Of a stretch of DNA of 38,152 nucleotides, positions 24,647 to 33,603 are shown in pieces. Origin of the DNA: JBAXTE01 sp964653595 (lineage in GTDB: Bacteria > Bacteroidota > Bacteroidia > Bacteroidales > WCHB1-69); contig CAZZHH010000032.1 in the NCBI GenBank assembly GCA_964653595.1, forward strand, positions 1 through 38,152. The letters run 5' to 3'. The notes beneath the pieces are model-generated. The model searched no databases. It had not been told where the DNA came from and was given only the letters and a program-made list of their open reading frames with translations. A program made the position numbers and the translations under genes. Each line of letters opens with the position of its first letter. Within the stretch, counting starts at the first letter, position 1.

Positions 24647-24667
24647 TTTTAAATATTAAGTATGGCA

Positions 24668-24675
24668 CAAAGATA
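24668..24675 (-). promoter_or_regulatory. -7 promoter element of the small membrane protein gene
   Basis: The minus strand reads TATCTTTG 22 to 29 bp before the ATG at 24646, directly after the T-run of the upstream terminator. Confidence 0.45.
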
Positions 24676-24712
24676 AAAAAAAGTCGCTCCCGTTAACGAA
24701 AGCGACCTTTTT
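24676..24712 (-). terminator. Terminator of the TonB receptor-DUF5689 operon
   Basis: A stem of GTCGCT (24683-24688) with AGCGAC (24701-24706), extended by A and T tracts on both sides, is followed on the minus strand by a run of eight or more T. It lies 20 bp after the stop at 24732 and is symmetrical enough to work in both directions. Confidence 0.85.
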
Positions 24713-24731
24713 ATATTCTATTATAGATTAA

Positions 24732-26021
24732 TTATCTTCTGATATTCAATGCTTTTACCTCCCAAGTGGCACCACTCGAAGCAGTACTTGTATATTTAAA
24801 TGCAATGCGAACATTGGCTTGGTTTAGATATGCACTCAAATCAATATCTCCAGAACTAATAAAATTCCAATCAGCTCCAGATGGCCAGTTTGGAACAGTT
24901 AATTCAGTCCAAGTAGCAGTGGCAAAGTTAGCTCCGTTGTAATCTGTTGAAATCATGACATGAAGTTCGGTAGAAGGAGAGCCATATTTGGCAGCATGGT
25001 CAAATGACAATACAGCACTTGGAACATTCATGGTGCTATAAGATGGTGAAATCAACCAATCTTCATTTGCAAAGTTAGATCCTGCGTATCCCGAAACTTT
25101 CATCATTTTATAACTTGCATCGAATGCCCATAATTGATCTCCTAAAACATTTTGAGTGGTCCAAGTATTTGGAGCAGCCCATGTTAAAGGATCTGTCGTA
25201 AATGATGCATCAGCAATTGGAGGAACAAATCCATACACGTCTTGGATGTGTCTGATTGCTAATTGATATGTTCCATTGAACAATCCTAAGAGGCCAATTA
25301 CAGTCCCTTTGCCAGCGGGAATGATGTTGTTTTTGAAAGCAGCATAGTTACTAGTTCGAACAGTTACAGAAGTTCCATCTTTCAATTTTAAACCACGATC
25401 TGTAGTTAAATTATCGGAGACAAATGGCAATCCAGCTTCCGAGAATGAACAAGAGTCCAAGATCACCAATTTTGACAAGTTGTCGGGTATCAACTCCGAA
25501 GAAGATCTAATATGTGTAGGAGCAGGTACTGAACCTGGCAAACCGGATTTAAACAGATGGTCATATATGAACAGTTCTGGCAATTGACCGGTACCACCAT
25601 TATATACACCACCAAGTTGAGGAGTGCCCCCATAATCGCCCAAAACCAGGTTTTTACATTTCACATAGACCAATTGTCCTTGTTTGTATTCGTTATACAA
25701 GCTTGTTTTATTTAATGATAACACAATACCAGCAGTTTCATCTTGGATGTATAGAGTTTTATAGATGTTACCAAATTGGTCGTTTCCAGTAACAATCCCT
25801 TTGATATAGATATCGTCTGTGATGCTATCGAGTTGTCCAGAAACTGTGTGTAAAGCTTTGAGTTCTTGAATCGTCTTTAAGGTAGCACCTGCTGGTAATG
25901 CAAAAGTAGGATTTATAGCTTCTGGCTCTTCAAACTCTTGTTTAACACAAGAACTTAACACAGCAGACAGTCCAATTATTGAAATTAGAATGAATGATTT
26001 TATGTTGATTGATTTTTTCAT
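24732..26021 (-). CDS. DUF5689 lipoprotein with C-terminal choice-of-anchor-J-like domain
   Basis: The protein has about 429 residues from the ATG at 26021. This start gives a lipoprotein signal (KSINIKSFILISIIGLSAVLSSC, Cys25), whereas the ATG at 26042 adds seven residues before it. The DUF5689 region (about 45-265) contains two OB-fold-like stretches: YIKGIVTGNDQFGNIYKTLY then IQDETAGIVLSLNK, and later LKLKDGTSVTVRTSNYAAF then GTVIGLLGLFNGTYQLAIR. The last 155 residues have the choice-of-anchor J pattern (ANEDWLISPSYS, AVLSFDHAAKYG, LHVMISTDYNG, IAFKYTS), a jelly-roll seen in secreted and surface proteins. It is the last gene of an operon with a TonB receptor and a shorter paralogue. It is probably a surface-exposed binding partner of the receptor. 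Confidence 0.85.
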   Translation of the reverse strand: MKKSINIKSFILISIIGLSAVLSSCVKQEFEEPEAINPTFALPAGATLKTIQELKALHTVSGQLDSITDDIYIKGIVTGNDQFGNIYKTLYIQDETAGIVLSLNKTSLYNEYKQGQLVYVKCKNLVLGDYGGTPQLGGVYNGGTGQLPELFIYDHLFKSGLPGSVPAPTHIRSSSELIPDNLSKLVILDSCSFSEAGLPFVSDNLTTDRGLKLKDGTSVTVRTSNYAAFKNNIIPAGKGTVIGLLGLFNGTYQLAIRHIQDVYGFVPPIADASFTTDPLTWAAPNTWTTQNVLGDQLWAFDASYKMMKVSGYAGSNFANEDWLISPSYSTMNVPSAVLSFDHAAKYGSPSTELHVMISTDYNGANFATATWTELTVPNWPSGADWNFISSGDIDLSAYLNQANVRIAFKYTSTASSGATWEVKALNIRR

Positions 26022-26047
26022 AATTAATGTTTTAAATTTCATGTTAA

Positions 26048-26851
26048 TTATTTTGTTGTTGTAAATCCTCTGACATCATTTAAATCACGAATTGTCAACT
26101 GATACCCACCGTTAAACTGACCTAAAATTGCAATTACACTACCACGACCCGCTGGCAAAAGTGAGTCTTTGAAAAGTGCATAATTACTGGTTCTAACAGT
26201 AATGTTTGAGCCGTCTTTTAATGTCAAATTTCTATTAGTAGTAGCCGTAGAGGTTGCATAAGGTTGTCCCACTTCTACGAATGCTACAGAATCTAATTGC
26301 ACCAACGTTTGAATTTTATCCACAGTTAAATCAGCAGCACCGGCAACCAATTTTGGCGAAGGCAATGCACCTGGCAACCCATTAATGAACAAATGATTAG
26401 GTATTTGAAGTTCTGCTAATTGACCAATAGAACCGTTATAAATACCTCCTACTTGAGGTGTACCTCCGTACAGACCAACATACAAATCAGTTAGTTTTAC
26501 AAATATTTGTTGACCTTCTTTATAAATTAAATTCATCTCTTTTTTATTTAAAGAAAGAAGAATTCCGCCAGATGCATCTTGAATATACAATGCTTTATAT
26601 ATATTTCCAGATTTATCGTTGCCAGTTACTACCCCTTGAATCCAATATCTGTTTTTAATTGGAGCCAATGGGTTGCTAATAGGCATTGCTTTAAGTTGTG
26701 CAATGGTTAACAAAGTATCCCCTTCAGGAACAGAGAAAGAGGGTATAATGGTAGGAGGAACGTCGAAGTCTTCTTTTTTACAACTGGTAAAAATCATTGA
26801 TAGCCCCAATATTGCTATCAAAAAGACGTTTATTTTAAAAATGTTTTTCAT
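26048..26851 (-). CDS. DUF5689 lipoprotein
   Basis: The 267-residue protein has a lipoprotein signal (KINVFLIAILGLSMIFTSC, Cys24) and then the DUF5689 region over nearly its whole length. It is clearly paralogous to the next gene: WIQGVVTGNDKSGNIYKALY then IQDASGGILLSLNK, LYGGTPQVGGIYNG, NLTLKDGSNITVRTSNYALF and GSVIAILGQFNGGYQLTIRDLNDV. The V.G.V.......LYIQD..GGI.L pattern resembles the OB-fold region of secreted nucleases. It lies 22 bp after the TonB receptor gene on the same strand, in the place where a SusD-like gene would be found in a glycan locus. The DUF5689 domain has no established function. Confidence 0.85.
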   Translation of the reverse strand: MKNIFKINVFLIAILGLSMIFTSCKKEDFDVPPTIIPSFSVPEGDTLLTIAQLKAMPISNPLAPIKNRYWIQGVVTGNDKSGNIYKALYIQDASGGILLSLNKKEMNLIYKEGQQIFVKLTDLYVGLYGGTPQVGGIYNGSIGQLAELQIPNHLFINGLPGALPSPKLVAGAADLTVDKIQTLVQLDSVAFVEVGQPYATSTATTNRNLTLKDGSNITVRTSNYALFKDSLLPAGRGSVIAILGQFNGGYQLTIRDLNDVRGFTTTK

Positions 26852-26873
26852 ATTATATTAACTTTTGAATTAA

Positions 26874-29561
26874 CTAAAAACGGAGGCCTAATGAGATAAA
26901 ATAGGTTCTTCCAAAACCATAGTAATATTTTGGTGGAAATTTATCGATATTTTTTCCTTCAAAATCGAAACGTAATTGCTCGTAACCAGATGTGACTAAT
27001 TCTTTGTTGTCGAGGATGTTGCTCATGCTTGCGTTAAACAAAATGGTGTATTTTTTAATTCTCCATGATTTGCTAACAGAGGCATCCAATGTAAACTGTC
27101 CGGGAGCTCTTTCTTGTTTTGTAATTTGTTTTATCAACTCATCGTTATCGTAAATTCCGCTAATAGCACCCACGGTTCTACGTTCTGGAGAAAAATCAAT
27201 CCAGATGTCGTCGAAGTAGTTTGCATTGATATTTACCCACCAATATTTTGGACCTTGCCATTTTAGACCGATTGATCCTGCTGTTTGAGGAGTTCCATTT
27301 ACATAGAAGTTTTTAACATAAATAGTTTGAGCAGTATCTTTGATAGATCCATTTTCAACTGAAGTAGTAGCAGTAGGACGAGAGTTATATCTAAAATCAC
27401 CCTTAGAGAAAACCCCAATTAAGGAGATAGAGCTAGTAACTTTGCCTTCTAAACCGATTTCCAGCCCTTGATGGGTTTTGTTTACACCGGTCATAGTGGT
27501 GTTTACATAAGTACGAAGTACATCGTGGTAGTAGCTGTTCATTTCTACATCGTCGGTAATGGTTGTATAATATAAAGTAGCACGACCTTTTAATCTTGGA
27601 TTTCGAATAATATAGCTGATATCGCCACTTAATATTTTTCTATCCGTCATATTTGTAATTGCAATATCACTAACACGAGGGGAGATGTATGAGTTTTTGA
27701 AATTTGGAGCAGAAGTCATATACATTGCATTTCCAGAGATAAAATGACGACCTGTAATTTTGTAAGTAGCACCTGCTTTTACGGCATAGTTAAAGAAAGA
27801 TTGTTTTTCGCTATCTCCATAAGAGTTGTCAGGATATCTACCGTTTTTCATATTACCAGTTCTCCAATATTGCATGGTAGTGGCATTTAATGCTGCATAG
27901 AAATCTACTTTAGGGAAGGTAAATTCTCCTAATGCCCAGAAGTTTTGAGTATTTACGTGTGCATCATAATCATAACCAAAAGTGTCACCTTCTTTTACAA
28001 CACGGTTTGGGTTGTTAACATCGTTTTGACTTGCAACTGAGTCGCCAGAGAAATCTCTTTCGGCAAACTGGTCTACATCCACCCAATAATTTCCACCAAG
28101 CATGTCGCTGATTACTTTATAATTTTTTCCGGTATAAGATTTAATTTCCAAACCACCGCTTAAAAATGTATTTTTATTTAAATCGTGATTTACATAGGAT
28201 GAGAAGCCAAATTGTTTCATGTCTATTCTACGTTCTTCGATGATATATTTTGCTTGTTCGCCCATATAATTAGCTAAATAGTTGATTTGATACAATTTAT
28301 CCCAATCAATTTGGCTTACAGTTTTGTTTTGCCATAGACTGGTATATTCATCTTTTAGCGATTGTTCGGTTTGGTAACTAGGTAAATATCGATAGTAATC
28401 TGGTCGAGGATCTGAGGCATTGTACCAGTTTAATGCGGTAGTACCGGTACGACCAAAGGTATACCCAATGTTTGAGGTGATTTTTGTTTTTGAATTTACA
28501 TCAAAAATATGGGTCAACAAAGTAGTTGGTTCGAATGAGTTTCTTACTTTTGAGTTTCTCACTTCACCATCTTGATAACCCCAAGCAGAGTTGTAGTAGT
28601 TGTCCTCTTGTAAGTCGTATGCTTCTTGAACGGAAGCAGATTGCATTCCTTTTTTGGTAGGAGCGCCAAATGTAGTTAATGAGATGCTATGTTTTTTATT
28701 GATTTTCTTTTCAGCAGAAAGGAAGTATGAGTTTGCATCATAAAAAGTACCTTTTACATATCCTTCATTTCCCCATCTACGAGAAGCAGATACGGTAAAT
28801 GCCCAGCCGTTGGCCATTAAGCCAGTAGAGTGTGTAACCATTACACGATTGGTGTAGGTTTTATTAGAAACAGCATAGCTGATTTTGGTTTGTTTTCTTT
28901 GAGAAGAGGAACGAATGTCGATGTTTGTAGTTCCTACTAATCCTCCAAAAGAGAATCTAGCAGGGTTTAATCCGTTTACAGATTCTTTTACACGTGTAAC
29001 GTCGTTAAGTCCACCCCAATTGGAATACATCGAACGGCCATTTTCGGCATTGCTCATCGATAAGCCGTTGAGCATCACTTCTGAAAATTCTCCATCGTAC
29101 CCACGCATTCTGAAGTATGCTTGACTAAACACAAAACCAGCAGTATTGATAAAAACATCACTCGATGAATGTAAAATACCGGAAACAGACTGTTGTTTAG
29201 AATCTTCTTCCATGTCTAGGGTAGAAATTGTACCTTCATTGAAAGATTGATTATTGGCACTTAGATTTAGTTTTATCTCGCCAAGATCTTTTTTCTCTTT
29301 AGTAATATCAAAAGGCAAAGTTAATGTTTCAAATCCTTCCGCAGTGATGGTTAGCACTGCTTTTTGAGTTGCAGCAGCAGTAATGTTGAAAACCCCAAGT
29401 GCGTCGCTAGTAACTTGAGTAGTGCCAATAATTATTGCGGCACCAGGAATCGGGTTGCTATTTTGATCGGTAATTTTACCAGTCAAAACACCCGTTTGCG
29501 CAATCCCGGAAAAGAGAATTCCAAACAGAATTGCAAACAAAAAAAGTCTTTTTTTCATCAT
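26874..29561 (-). CDS. TonB-dependent receptor with CarboxypepD_reg-like domain
   Basis: The 895-residue outer-membrane receptor has a signal peptide (KKRLFLFAILFGILFSGIAQ). A CarboxypepD_reg-like domain follows (about 24-100, GVLTGKITDQNSNPIPGAAI). The plug domain (about 125-220) has FRMRGYDGEFSEVMLNGLSM and LNPARFSFGGLVGTTNIDI. The long barrel ends in YFISLGLRF with the terminal aromatic residue. It should import a substrate too large for porins using TonB and the proton motive force. It is followed by two DUF5689 lipoproteins, not by SusD, and a secreted nuclease gene lies divergently, so nucleic acid or nucleotides are plausible substrates. Two ATG codons are adjacent (29561 and 29558). 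Confidence 0.92.
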   Translation of the reverse strand: MMKKRLFLFAILFGILFSGIAQTGVLTGKITDQNSNPIPGAAIIIGTTQVTSDALGVFNITAAATQKAVLTITAEGFETLTLPFDITKEKKDLGEIKLNLSANNQSFNEGTISTLDMEEDSKQQSVSGILHSSSDVFINTAGFVFSQAYFRMRGYDGEFSEVMLNGLSMSNAENGRSMYSNWGGLNDVTRVKESVNGLNPARFSFGGLVGTTNIDIRSSSQRKQTKISYAVSNKTYTNRVMVTHSTGLMANGWAFTVSASRRWGNEGYVKGTFYDANSYFLSAEKKINKKHSISLTTFGAPTKKGMQSASVQEAYDLQEDNYYNSAWGYQDGEVRNSKVRNSFEPTTLLTHIFDVNSKTKITSNIGYTFGRTGTTALNWYNASDPRPDYYRYLPSYQTEQSLKDEYTSLWQNKTVSQIDWDKLYQINYLANYMGEQAKYIIEERRIDMKQFGFSSYVNHDLNKNTFLSGGLEIKSYTGKNYKVISDMLGGNYWVDVDQFAERDFSGDSVASQNDVNNPNRVVKEGDTFGYDYDAHVNTQNFWALGEFTFPKVDFYAALNATTMQYWRTGNMKNGRYPDNSYGDSEKQSFFNYAVKAGATYKITGRHFISGNAMYMTSAPNFKNSYISPRVSDIAITNMTDRKILSGDISYIIRNPRLKGRATLYYTTITDDVEMNSYYHDVLRTYVNTTMTGVNKTHQGLEIGLEGKVTSSISLIGVFSKGDFRYNSRPTATTSVENGSIKDTAQTIYVKNFYVNGTPQTAGSIGLKWQGPKYWWVNINANYFDDIWIDFSPERRTVGAISGIYDNDELIKQITKQERAPGQFTLDASVSKSWRIKKYTILFNASMSNILDNKELVTSGYEQLRFDFEGKNIDKFPPKYYYGFGRTYFISLGLRF

Positions 29562-29627
29562 CTTGAATAATTGGTTATTATTTATTTTTCAATTTTTTAG
29601 GTTATTCACTCACATTTATAAATCATG

Positions 29628-29635
29628 CAAAGTTA
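29628..29635 (-). promoter_or_regulatory. -7 promoter element of the TonB receptor-DUF5689 operon
   Basis: The minus strand reads TAACTTTG, matching TAnnTTTG, 67 to 74 bp before the start codon at 29561. Confidence 0.5.
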
Positions 29636-29863
29636 ATCTTTTTTTTAATATAAGAAGATAAGTATTTAAAATGTTCATTTTTATGGATTAAACGATTGTT
29701 AAGCAAAGCGTTGTTATAGTTTCAGCCTAATAAAGAGATAGTGTCTGAATGGAAAGAACTCAAAAGGTGAATGGATTAGTATTTTGCTGTTTAAATTTTC
29801 AAAATATGTCGAGTAAAATCTTAAAAATTCTTATGTTTTTATTCTTCATGTAATTTATCCACG

Positions 29864-29871
29864 TATATTTG
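29864..29871 (+). promoter_or_regulatory. -7 promoter element of the nuclease-pyrC operon
   Basis: TATATTTG matches TAnnTTTG and ends 29 bp before the ATG at 29901. Confidence 0.5.
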
Positions 29872-29900
29872 CATAAAAATACAACAAAATATCGAAAATT

Positions 29901-30947
29901 ATGAATTATTCTTATAAAAAATTATTGTTAAGTTTGGTTGCTTTTCTTTTTTTGGTTCAAGTTACAGCCCAAGAGAAGAAAAAGTATCAAATAGCCATTG
30001 TTGCTTTTTATAATCTTGAAAATCTTTATGATACTTTAAATGATCCAAATACCAACGATGAAGAGTTTACTCCAGATGGCTTAAATAAATGGACAGGTGA
30101 GCGTTATAATCTCAAATTGAATAACATGGCGAGTACGATTTCCAAAATTGGAGAGTCTACCGTTAAAGGAGGTCCTGCTTTTATTGGTGTTTCCGAAATC
30201 GAAAATGTTACCGTACTAAACGATTTGGTTAATACAGAGCCTTTGAAGAGCTTAAACTATGGAGTTGTTCATTACGATAGTCCTGACAAGCGAGGAGTGG
30301 ATGTAGGTTTTTTATACCAAAAAAATCGATTTAAAGTGATTGACAGCAAGTCGTTTCCACTGATTACCGAGGATACAGCTTTTTACACTCGTGACCAGCT
30401 TTTGGTTCATGGTTTTTTGGATAATGAAGAGATGTACATTTTGGTTAATCACTGGCCATCTAGAAGAGGTGGAGAGAAGCGAAGTGCTCCAAAAAGAGAG
30501 GCTGCAGCAAAATTATGCCGACACATTGCAGATTCATTGATGGCAATAAATCCAGAGGTTAAGATGTTTATCATGGGAGATTTAAACGATGATCCTACGG
30601 ATGCTAGTTTGATTAAGCATTTAAAAGCAAAAATAAAAATCGAAGATGTGTCGAAAAGTGATTTATATAATCCGATGTATAAGCTTTTTAAATCGGGGGT
30701 TGGGTCTTTGGCCTATCAAGATTCATGGAACTTATTTGATCAAATTATTGTCACCTCTGCTCTTACTGGAAAAGATTTTAAATCGTATAAATTATTTGGA
30801 GCAAGGGTATTTAACGAAGATTTTTTACAACAAAAAACGGGTGCATATGCTGGTTATCCATTTAGAACATACGTTGCAGGTCAGTTTACGGGTGGCTATA
30901 GCGATCACTTTCCTACCTATTTGATATTAGCAAGAGACACTAAGTAG
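29901..30947 (+). CDS. Secreted endonuclease/exonuclease/phosphatase (EEP) family protein
   Basis: The 348-residue protein has a signal peptide (LLLSLVAFLFLVQVTAQ) and a complete EEP fold. It starts with IAIVAFYNLENLYD (N38 and E40 near the first metal site). GVSEIEN follows with catalytic E99, then NHWPSRRGG, FIMGDLNDDPTD with the D-x-N pair, and the final SDHFP containing the general-base histidine. Family members cleave phosphodiester bonds in DNA, RNA or phospholipids. With export to the periplasm or surface, a nuclease acting on external nucleic acid is the simplest reading. The NHWPSRRGG block is typical of the bacterial secreted group. It is first in a five-gene operon (gaps of 23, 13 and 10 bp, then an overlap) and divergent from the TonB/DUF5689 operon. 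Confidence 0.9.
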   Translation: MNYSYKKLLLSLVAFLFLVQVTAQEKKKYQIAIVAFYNLENLYDTLNDPNTNDEEFTPDGLNKWTGERYNLKLNNMASTISKIGESTVKGGPAFIGVSEIENVTVLNDLVNTEPLKSLNYGVVHYDSPDKRGVDVGFLYQKNRFKVIDSKSFPLITEDTAFYTRDQLLVHGFLDNEEMYILVNHWPSRRGGEKRSAPKREAAAKLCRHIADSLMAINPEVKMFIMGDLNDDPTDASLIKHLKAKIKIEDVSKSDLYNPMYKLFKSGVGSLAYQDSWNLFDQIIVTSALTGKDFKSYKLFGARVFNEDFLQQKTGAYAGYPFRTYVAGQFTGGYSDHFPTYLILARDTK

Positions 30948-30970
30948 TTAATAATTTTATTTTATTTTCC

Positions 30971-31708
30971 ATGGTAGATAGCATCGTAATTATTCCAACG
31001 TACAATGAGAAAGAGAACATTGAAAAAATTATACGCAAAGTATTTTCTCTTCCAAAAGAATTTAATATTTTAGTAGTAGAGGATAATTCTCCAGATGGCA
31101 CAGCGAGCATAGTTAAATCGCTTATGTTAGAATTTCCTACTCGTTTGTTTATAGAGGAACGTAAGGGGAAGCTAGGTCTTGGCACAGCTTATATTCATGG
31201 GTTTAAATGGGCTATAAAAGAGGGATATCAGTTTGTTTTTGAGATGGATGCTGATTTTTCTCATAATCCAGATGATTTATTGAGATTATATGATGCCTGT
31301 GCAAATGGTGGTGCAGATTTGGCAATTGGCTCTAGGTACTCCAATGGTGTGAATGTTGTAAATTGGCCTATATCTAGAGTTTTGATGTCTTTTTTTGGAT
31401 CGATGTATGTTAGAAAAGTTACTGGGATACCGGTTCGTGATACTACCGCAGGTTTTAAGTGTTTCAAGATCGACGTTTTACGATGCATCGATTTTTCCAA
31501 AATCAAGCATATCGGGTATGGATTTCAAATTGAGATGAAGTTTACTGTTTGGAAGTTAGGTTTCAAAATTCAAGAGGTTCCCATTATATTTACAGACAGA
31601 ACTGAGGGTACTTCTAAAATGTCGAAAGGGATTTTCAGAGAAGCGATTTTTGGGGTATTAGGTCTAAAAATTAAGAGTTTGTTTGTAAAGTATAAAAGAC
31701 TCCAATAA
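30971..31708 (+). CDS. DPM1-like polyprenyl-phosphate mannosyltransferase (GT2)
   Basis: The 245-residue protein is a single GT-A domain without the C-terminal membrane helices of GtrB proteins. It starts IVIIPTYNEKENIEKI and has VVEDNSPDGTA, the metal-binding MDADFSHNPDD (D93, D95), the IGSRYSNG block, RDTTAGFKCFK, and the C-terminal PIIFTDRTEGTSKMS. This is the pattern of dolichol- or polyprenyl-phosphate mannose synthases, which transfer mannose from GDP-mannose to the lipid carrier on the cytosolic membrane face. The product could feed a GT-C mannosyltransferase such as the one at 5434. It lies in a compact operon between the nuclease and a small lipoprotein. Confidence 0.92.
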   Translation: MVDSIVIIPTYNEKENIEKIIRKVFSLPKEFNILVVEDNSPDGTASIVKSLMLEFPTRLFIEERKGKLGLGTAYIHGFKWAIKEGYQFVFEMDADFSHNPDDLLRLYDACANGGADLAIGSRYSNGVNVVNWPISRVLMSFFGSMYVRKVTGIPVRDTTAGFKCFKIDVLRCIDFSKIKHIGYGFQIEMKFTVWKLGFKIQEVPIIFTDRTEGTSKMSKGIFREAIFGVLGLKIKSLFVKYKRLQ

Positions 31709-31721
31709 TTTTTTAGACAGC

Positions 31722-32216
31722 ATGAGAAAAAGTTGGATTTTGTTGCTTTTTATAGTTCTATTTTTGTCGAACTGTACTACCAAAAAAGAGGAAATTATTG
31801 CCTTTAACGACCAAATCATAACCGAACAGGAAGCTGTAGTGTTAGCCGAGGAGAAACTTGTAAATGCCATTAGCAGCCGAGAATTAAATGTTTTGGATAC
31901 ACTCTATAATGACCTTTTAAATCAGATTATCCGTTCAGAAAATAAGCTTACAACGATGATAGATCCTGATCCAACGATTGGCTTTAAACAATCGGCAAAT
32001 ACTTTGTTTTCAGTTTATAAAACTCAAACCCAAGAGGGTTATAAACTTTTAATAGAACTTTCCAAAATTCCAGATAGTTTGTACACTCCTCAAAAGATGA
32101 AGCAATTTGAGGAGGTAAGCTCTTCTGTATACGTTACCATTCATGCTGCTGTAACCAAGTTTATCACCGATCAACAGAAATTAGCAGAAAAGCATCATTT
32201 TTCATTTCAAAAATAA
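31722..32216 (+). CDS. Small helical lipoprotein of unknown function
   Basis: The 164-residue protein has a lipoprotein signal (RKSWILLLFIVLFLSNC, Cys about residue 18). The rest is predicted almost fully alpha-helical and coiled-coil-like, rich in Glu, Gln and Lys (DQIITEQEAVVLAEEKLVN, LNQIIRSENKLTTMI, FITDQQKLAEKH). I recognise no domain. It lies 13 bp after the DPM1-like gene and 10 bp before pyrC, so it is co-transcribed with both. I recall the same position being occupied by a similar small lipoprotein in other Bacteroidales, but cannot check that here. Confidence 0.7.
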   Translation: MRKSWILLLFIVLFLSNCTTKKEEIIAFNDQIITEQEAVVLAEEKLVNAISSRELNVLDTLYNDLLNQIIRSENKLTTMIDPDPTIGFKQSANTLFSVYKTQTQEGYKLLIELSKIPDSLYTPQKMKQFEEVSSSVYVTIHAAVTKFITDQQKLAEKHHFSFQK

Positions 32217-32226
32217 CTAAATAGTC

Positions 32227-33603
32227 ATGACATCATACATCAACGATAATTATTATATTCACAATGCGCATATTGTAAACGAGGGAAGAGTTATTAAAGC
32301 AGATGTTGTGATTCAACAGGGATACATTAAGTTAGTTCTCACCGACAACTTTGCTATTGAAGATATTTTGCTAGATGAAGATACTGTTTTTATTGATGCG
32401 GAGGGTCTTTTTTTAATTCCAGGAGTGATTGATGATCAGGTTCATTTTAGAGATCCAGGGTTAACTCATAAAGGAGATATTTTTACTGAGTCCAAAGCAG
32501 CAGTTGCTGGGGGTGTGACATCGTATATGGATATGCCCAATACCATTCCGAATGTAGTTACGCAAGAAATTTTAGAGGCAAAGTATCAACAAGCATCTTC
32601 TAAGTCGCTGGCTAATTATTCGTTTTATATGGGTGCGTCGAATGACAACATTGCGGAGGTTTTAAAAACAAATCCCAACAATGTTTGTGGCGTTAAAATA
32701 TTTATGGGGGCTTCCACTGGTAACATGCTAGTAGATAATCCTCAAGCGCTGGAGCAATTATTTGCTTGTTCTAAGTCTCTTTTGGCGGTACATGCCGAGG
32801 ACGAAAATATTATTAAAGAGAACAGTGCTAAGTATCGTGAGCAATATGGCGAGGATGTTCCGTTTGATAGACATGCGGCAATAAGAAGTGCTGAGGCGTG
32901 TTATTCTTCTAGTTCGTATGCCGTTTCTCTTGCAAAAAAATACAACACAAGGCTACATATATTGCATTTATCTACCGCAAAAGAGTTGGAATTATTCGAT
33001 CATAAAATGCCATTAGAGAAAAAGAGGATAACCAGCGAAGTTTGTGTTCACCATTTGTGGTTTAGCTATTTAGATTATCAGGAACAAGGTGCATTGATAA
33101 AGTGTAATCCAGCAATTAAAAGTCCCGAAGATCAAATTAGGTTGTTAGTTGGATTGATGGGAAATAAAATCGATGTGGTTGCTACCGATCATGCACCACA
33201 CTTACTTGAAGAGAAAGATCATAGTTATTTTAAATCTCCATCTGGTATTCCTTTGGTTCAACATGGCCTTTTGATGATGCTTGAGCTTTATCATCAAGGG
33301 AAAATTACACTGGATAAAATTGTCGAAAAAATGTGCCATGCGCCTGCGAAATGTTTTAAAATTGACAAAAGAGGGTTTATTCGCCCTGGCAACTTTGCAG
33401 ATTTGGTGTTGGTTGATTTAAAAGCCGAGCAAGTTATCGATGAGGATAATATTTTGTACAAATGTGGTTGGTCTCCTTTGGAAGGCACTACTTTACACTC
33501 AAAAATTGTGAAAACATTTGTGAATGGACAATTGGTTTACGACAATGGCGATTTTAATGAGCAAGTAAGAGGTCTGAGATTAACTTTTAATGCTGAAAAT
33601 TGA
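32227..33603 (+). CDS. pyrC: Dihydroorotase (class I)
   Basis: The enzyme interconverts carbamoyl-aspartate and dihydroorotate in pyrimidine synthesis. The 458-residue protein has the amidohydrolase fold and dihydroorotase motifs: PGVIDDQVHFRDPGLTHKGD (62-84), GVTSYMDMPNT, GVKIFMGASTGN (K157), LLAVHAEDE (H189), LHILHLSTAKE (H244, H247), IKCNPAIKSPEDQ and VVATDHAPH (D321, H322). In the first metal motif the usual H-x-H reads Q71-V-H73. I recall this Gln form from flavobacterial relatives, so it may be a group feature and not a defect. The other ligands are present. The gene overlaps the next one by one base. Confidence 0.93.
   Translation: MTSYINDNYYIHNAHIVNEGRVIKADVVIQQGYIKLVLTDNFAIEDILLDEDTVFIDAEGLFLIPGVIDDQVHFRDPGLTHKGDIFTESKAAVAGGVTSYMDMPNTIPNVVTQEILEAKYQQASSKSLANYSFYMGASNDNIAEVLKTNPNNVCGVKIFMGASTGNMLVDNPQALEQLFACSKSLLAVHAEDENIIKENSAKYREQYGEDVPFDRHAAIRSAEACYSSSSYAVSLAKKYNTRLHILHLSTAKELELFDHKMPLEKKRITSEVCVHHLWFSYLDYQEQGALIKCNPAIKSPEDQIRLLVGLMGNKIDVVATDHAPHLLEEKDHSYFKSPSGIPLVQHGLLMMLELYHQGKITLDKIVEKMCHAPAKCFKIDKRGFIRPGNFADLVLVDLKAEQVIDEDNILYKCGWSPLEGTTLHSKIVKTFVNGQLVYDNGDFNEQVRGLRLTFNAEN

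Larger units (their letters stand above)
29562..29900. other. 339-bp divergent promoter region
   Basis: This gap separates the TonB receptor and nuclease genes. Apart from one TAnnTTTG element facing each way (29628-29635 and 29864-29871) I see no ORF, repeat or known RNA. The distance leaves room for a shared regulator site, but no clear palindrome was found. Confidence 0.5.
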
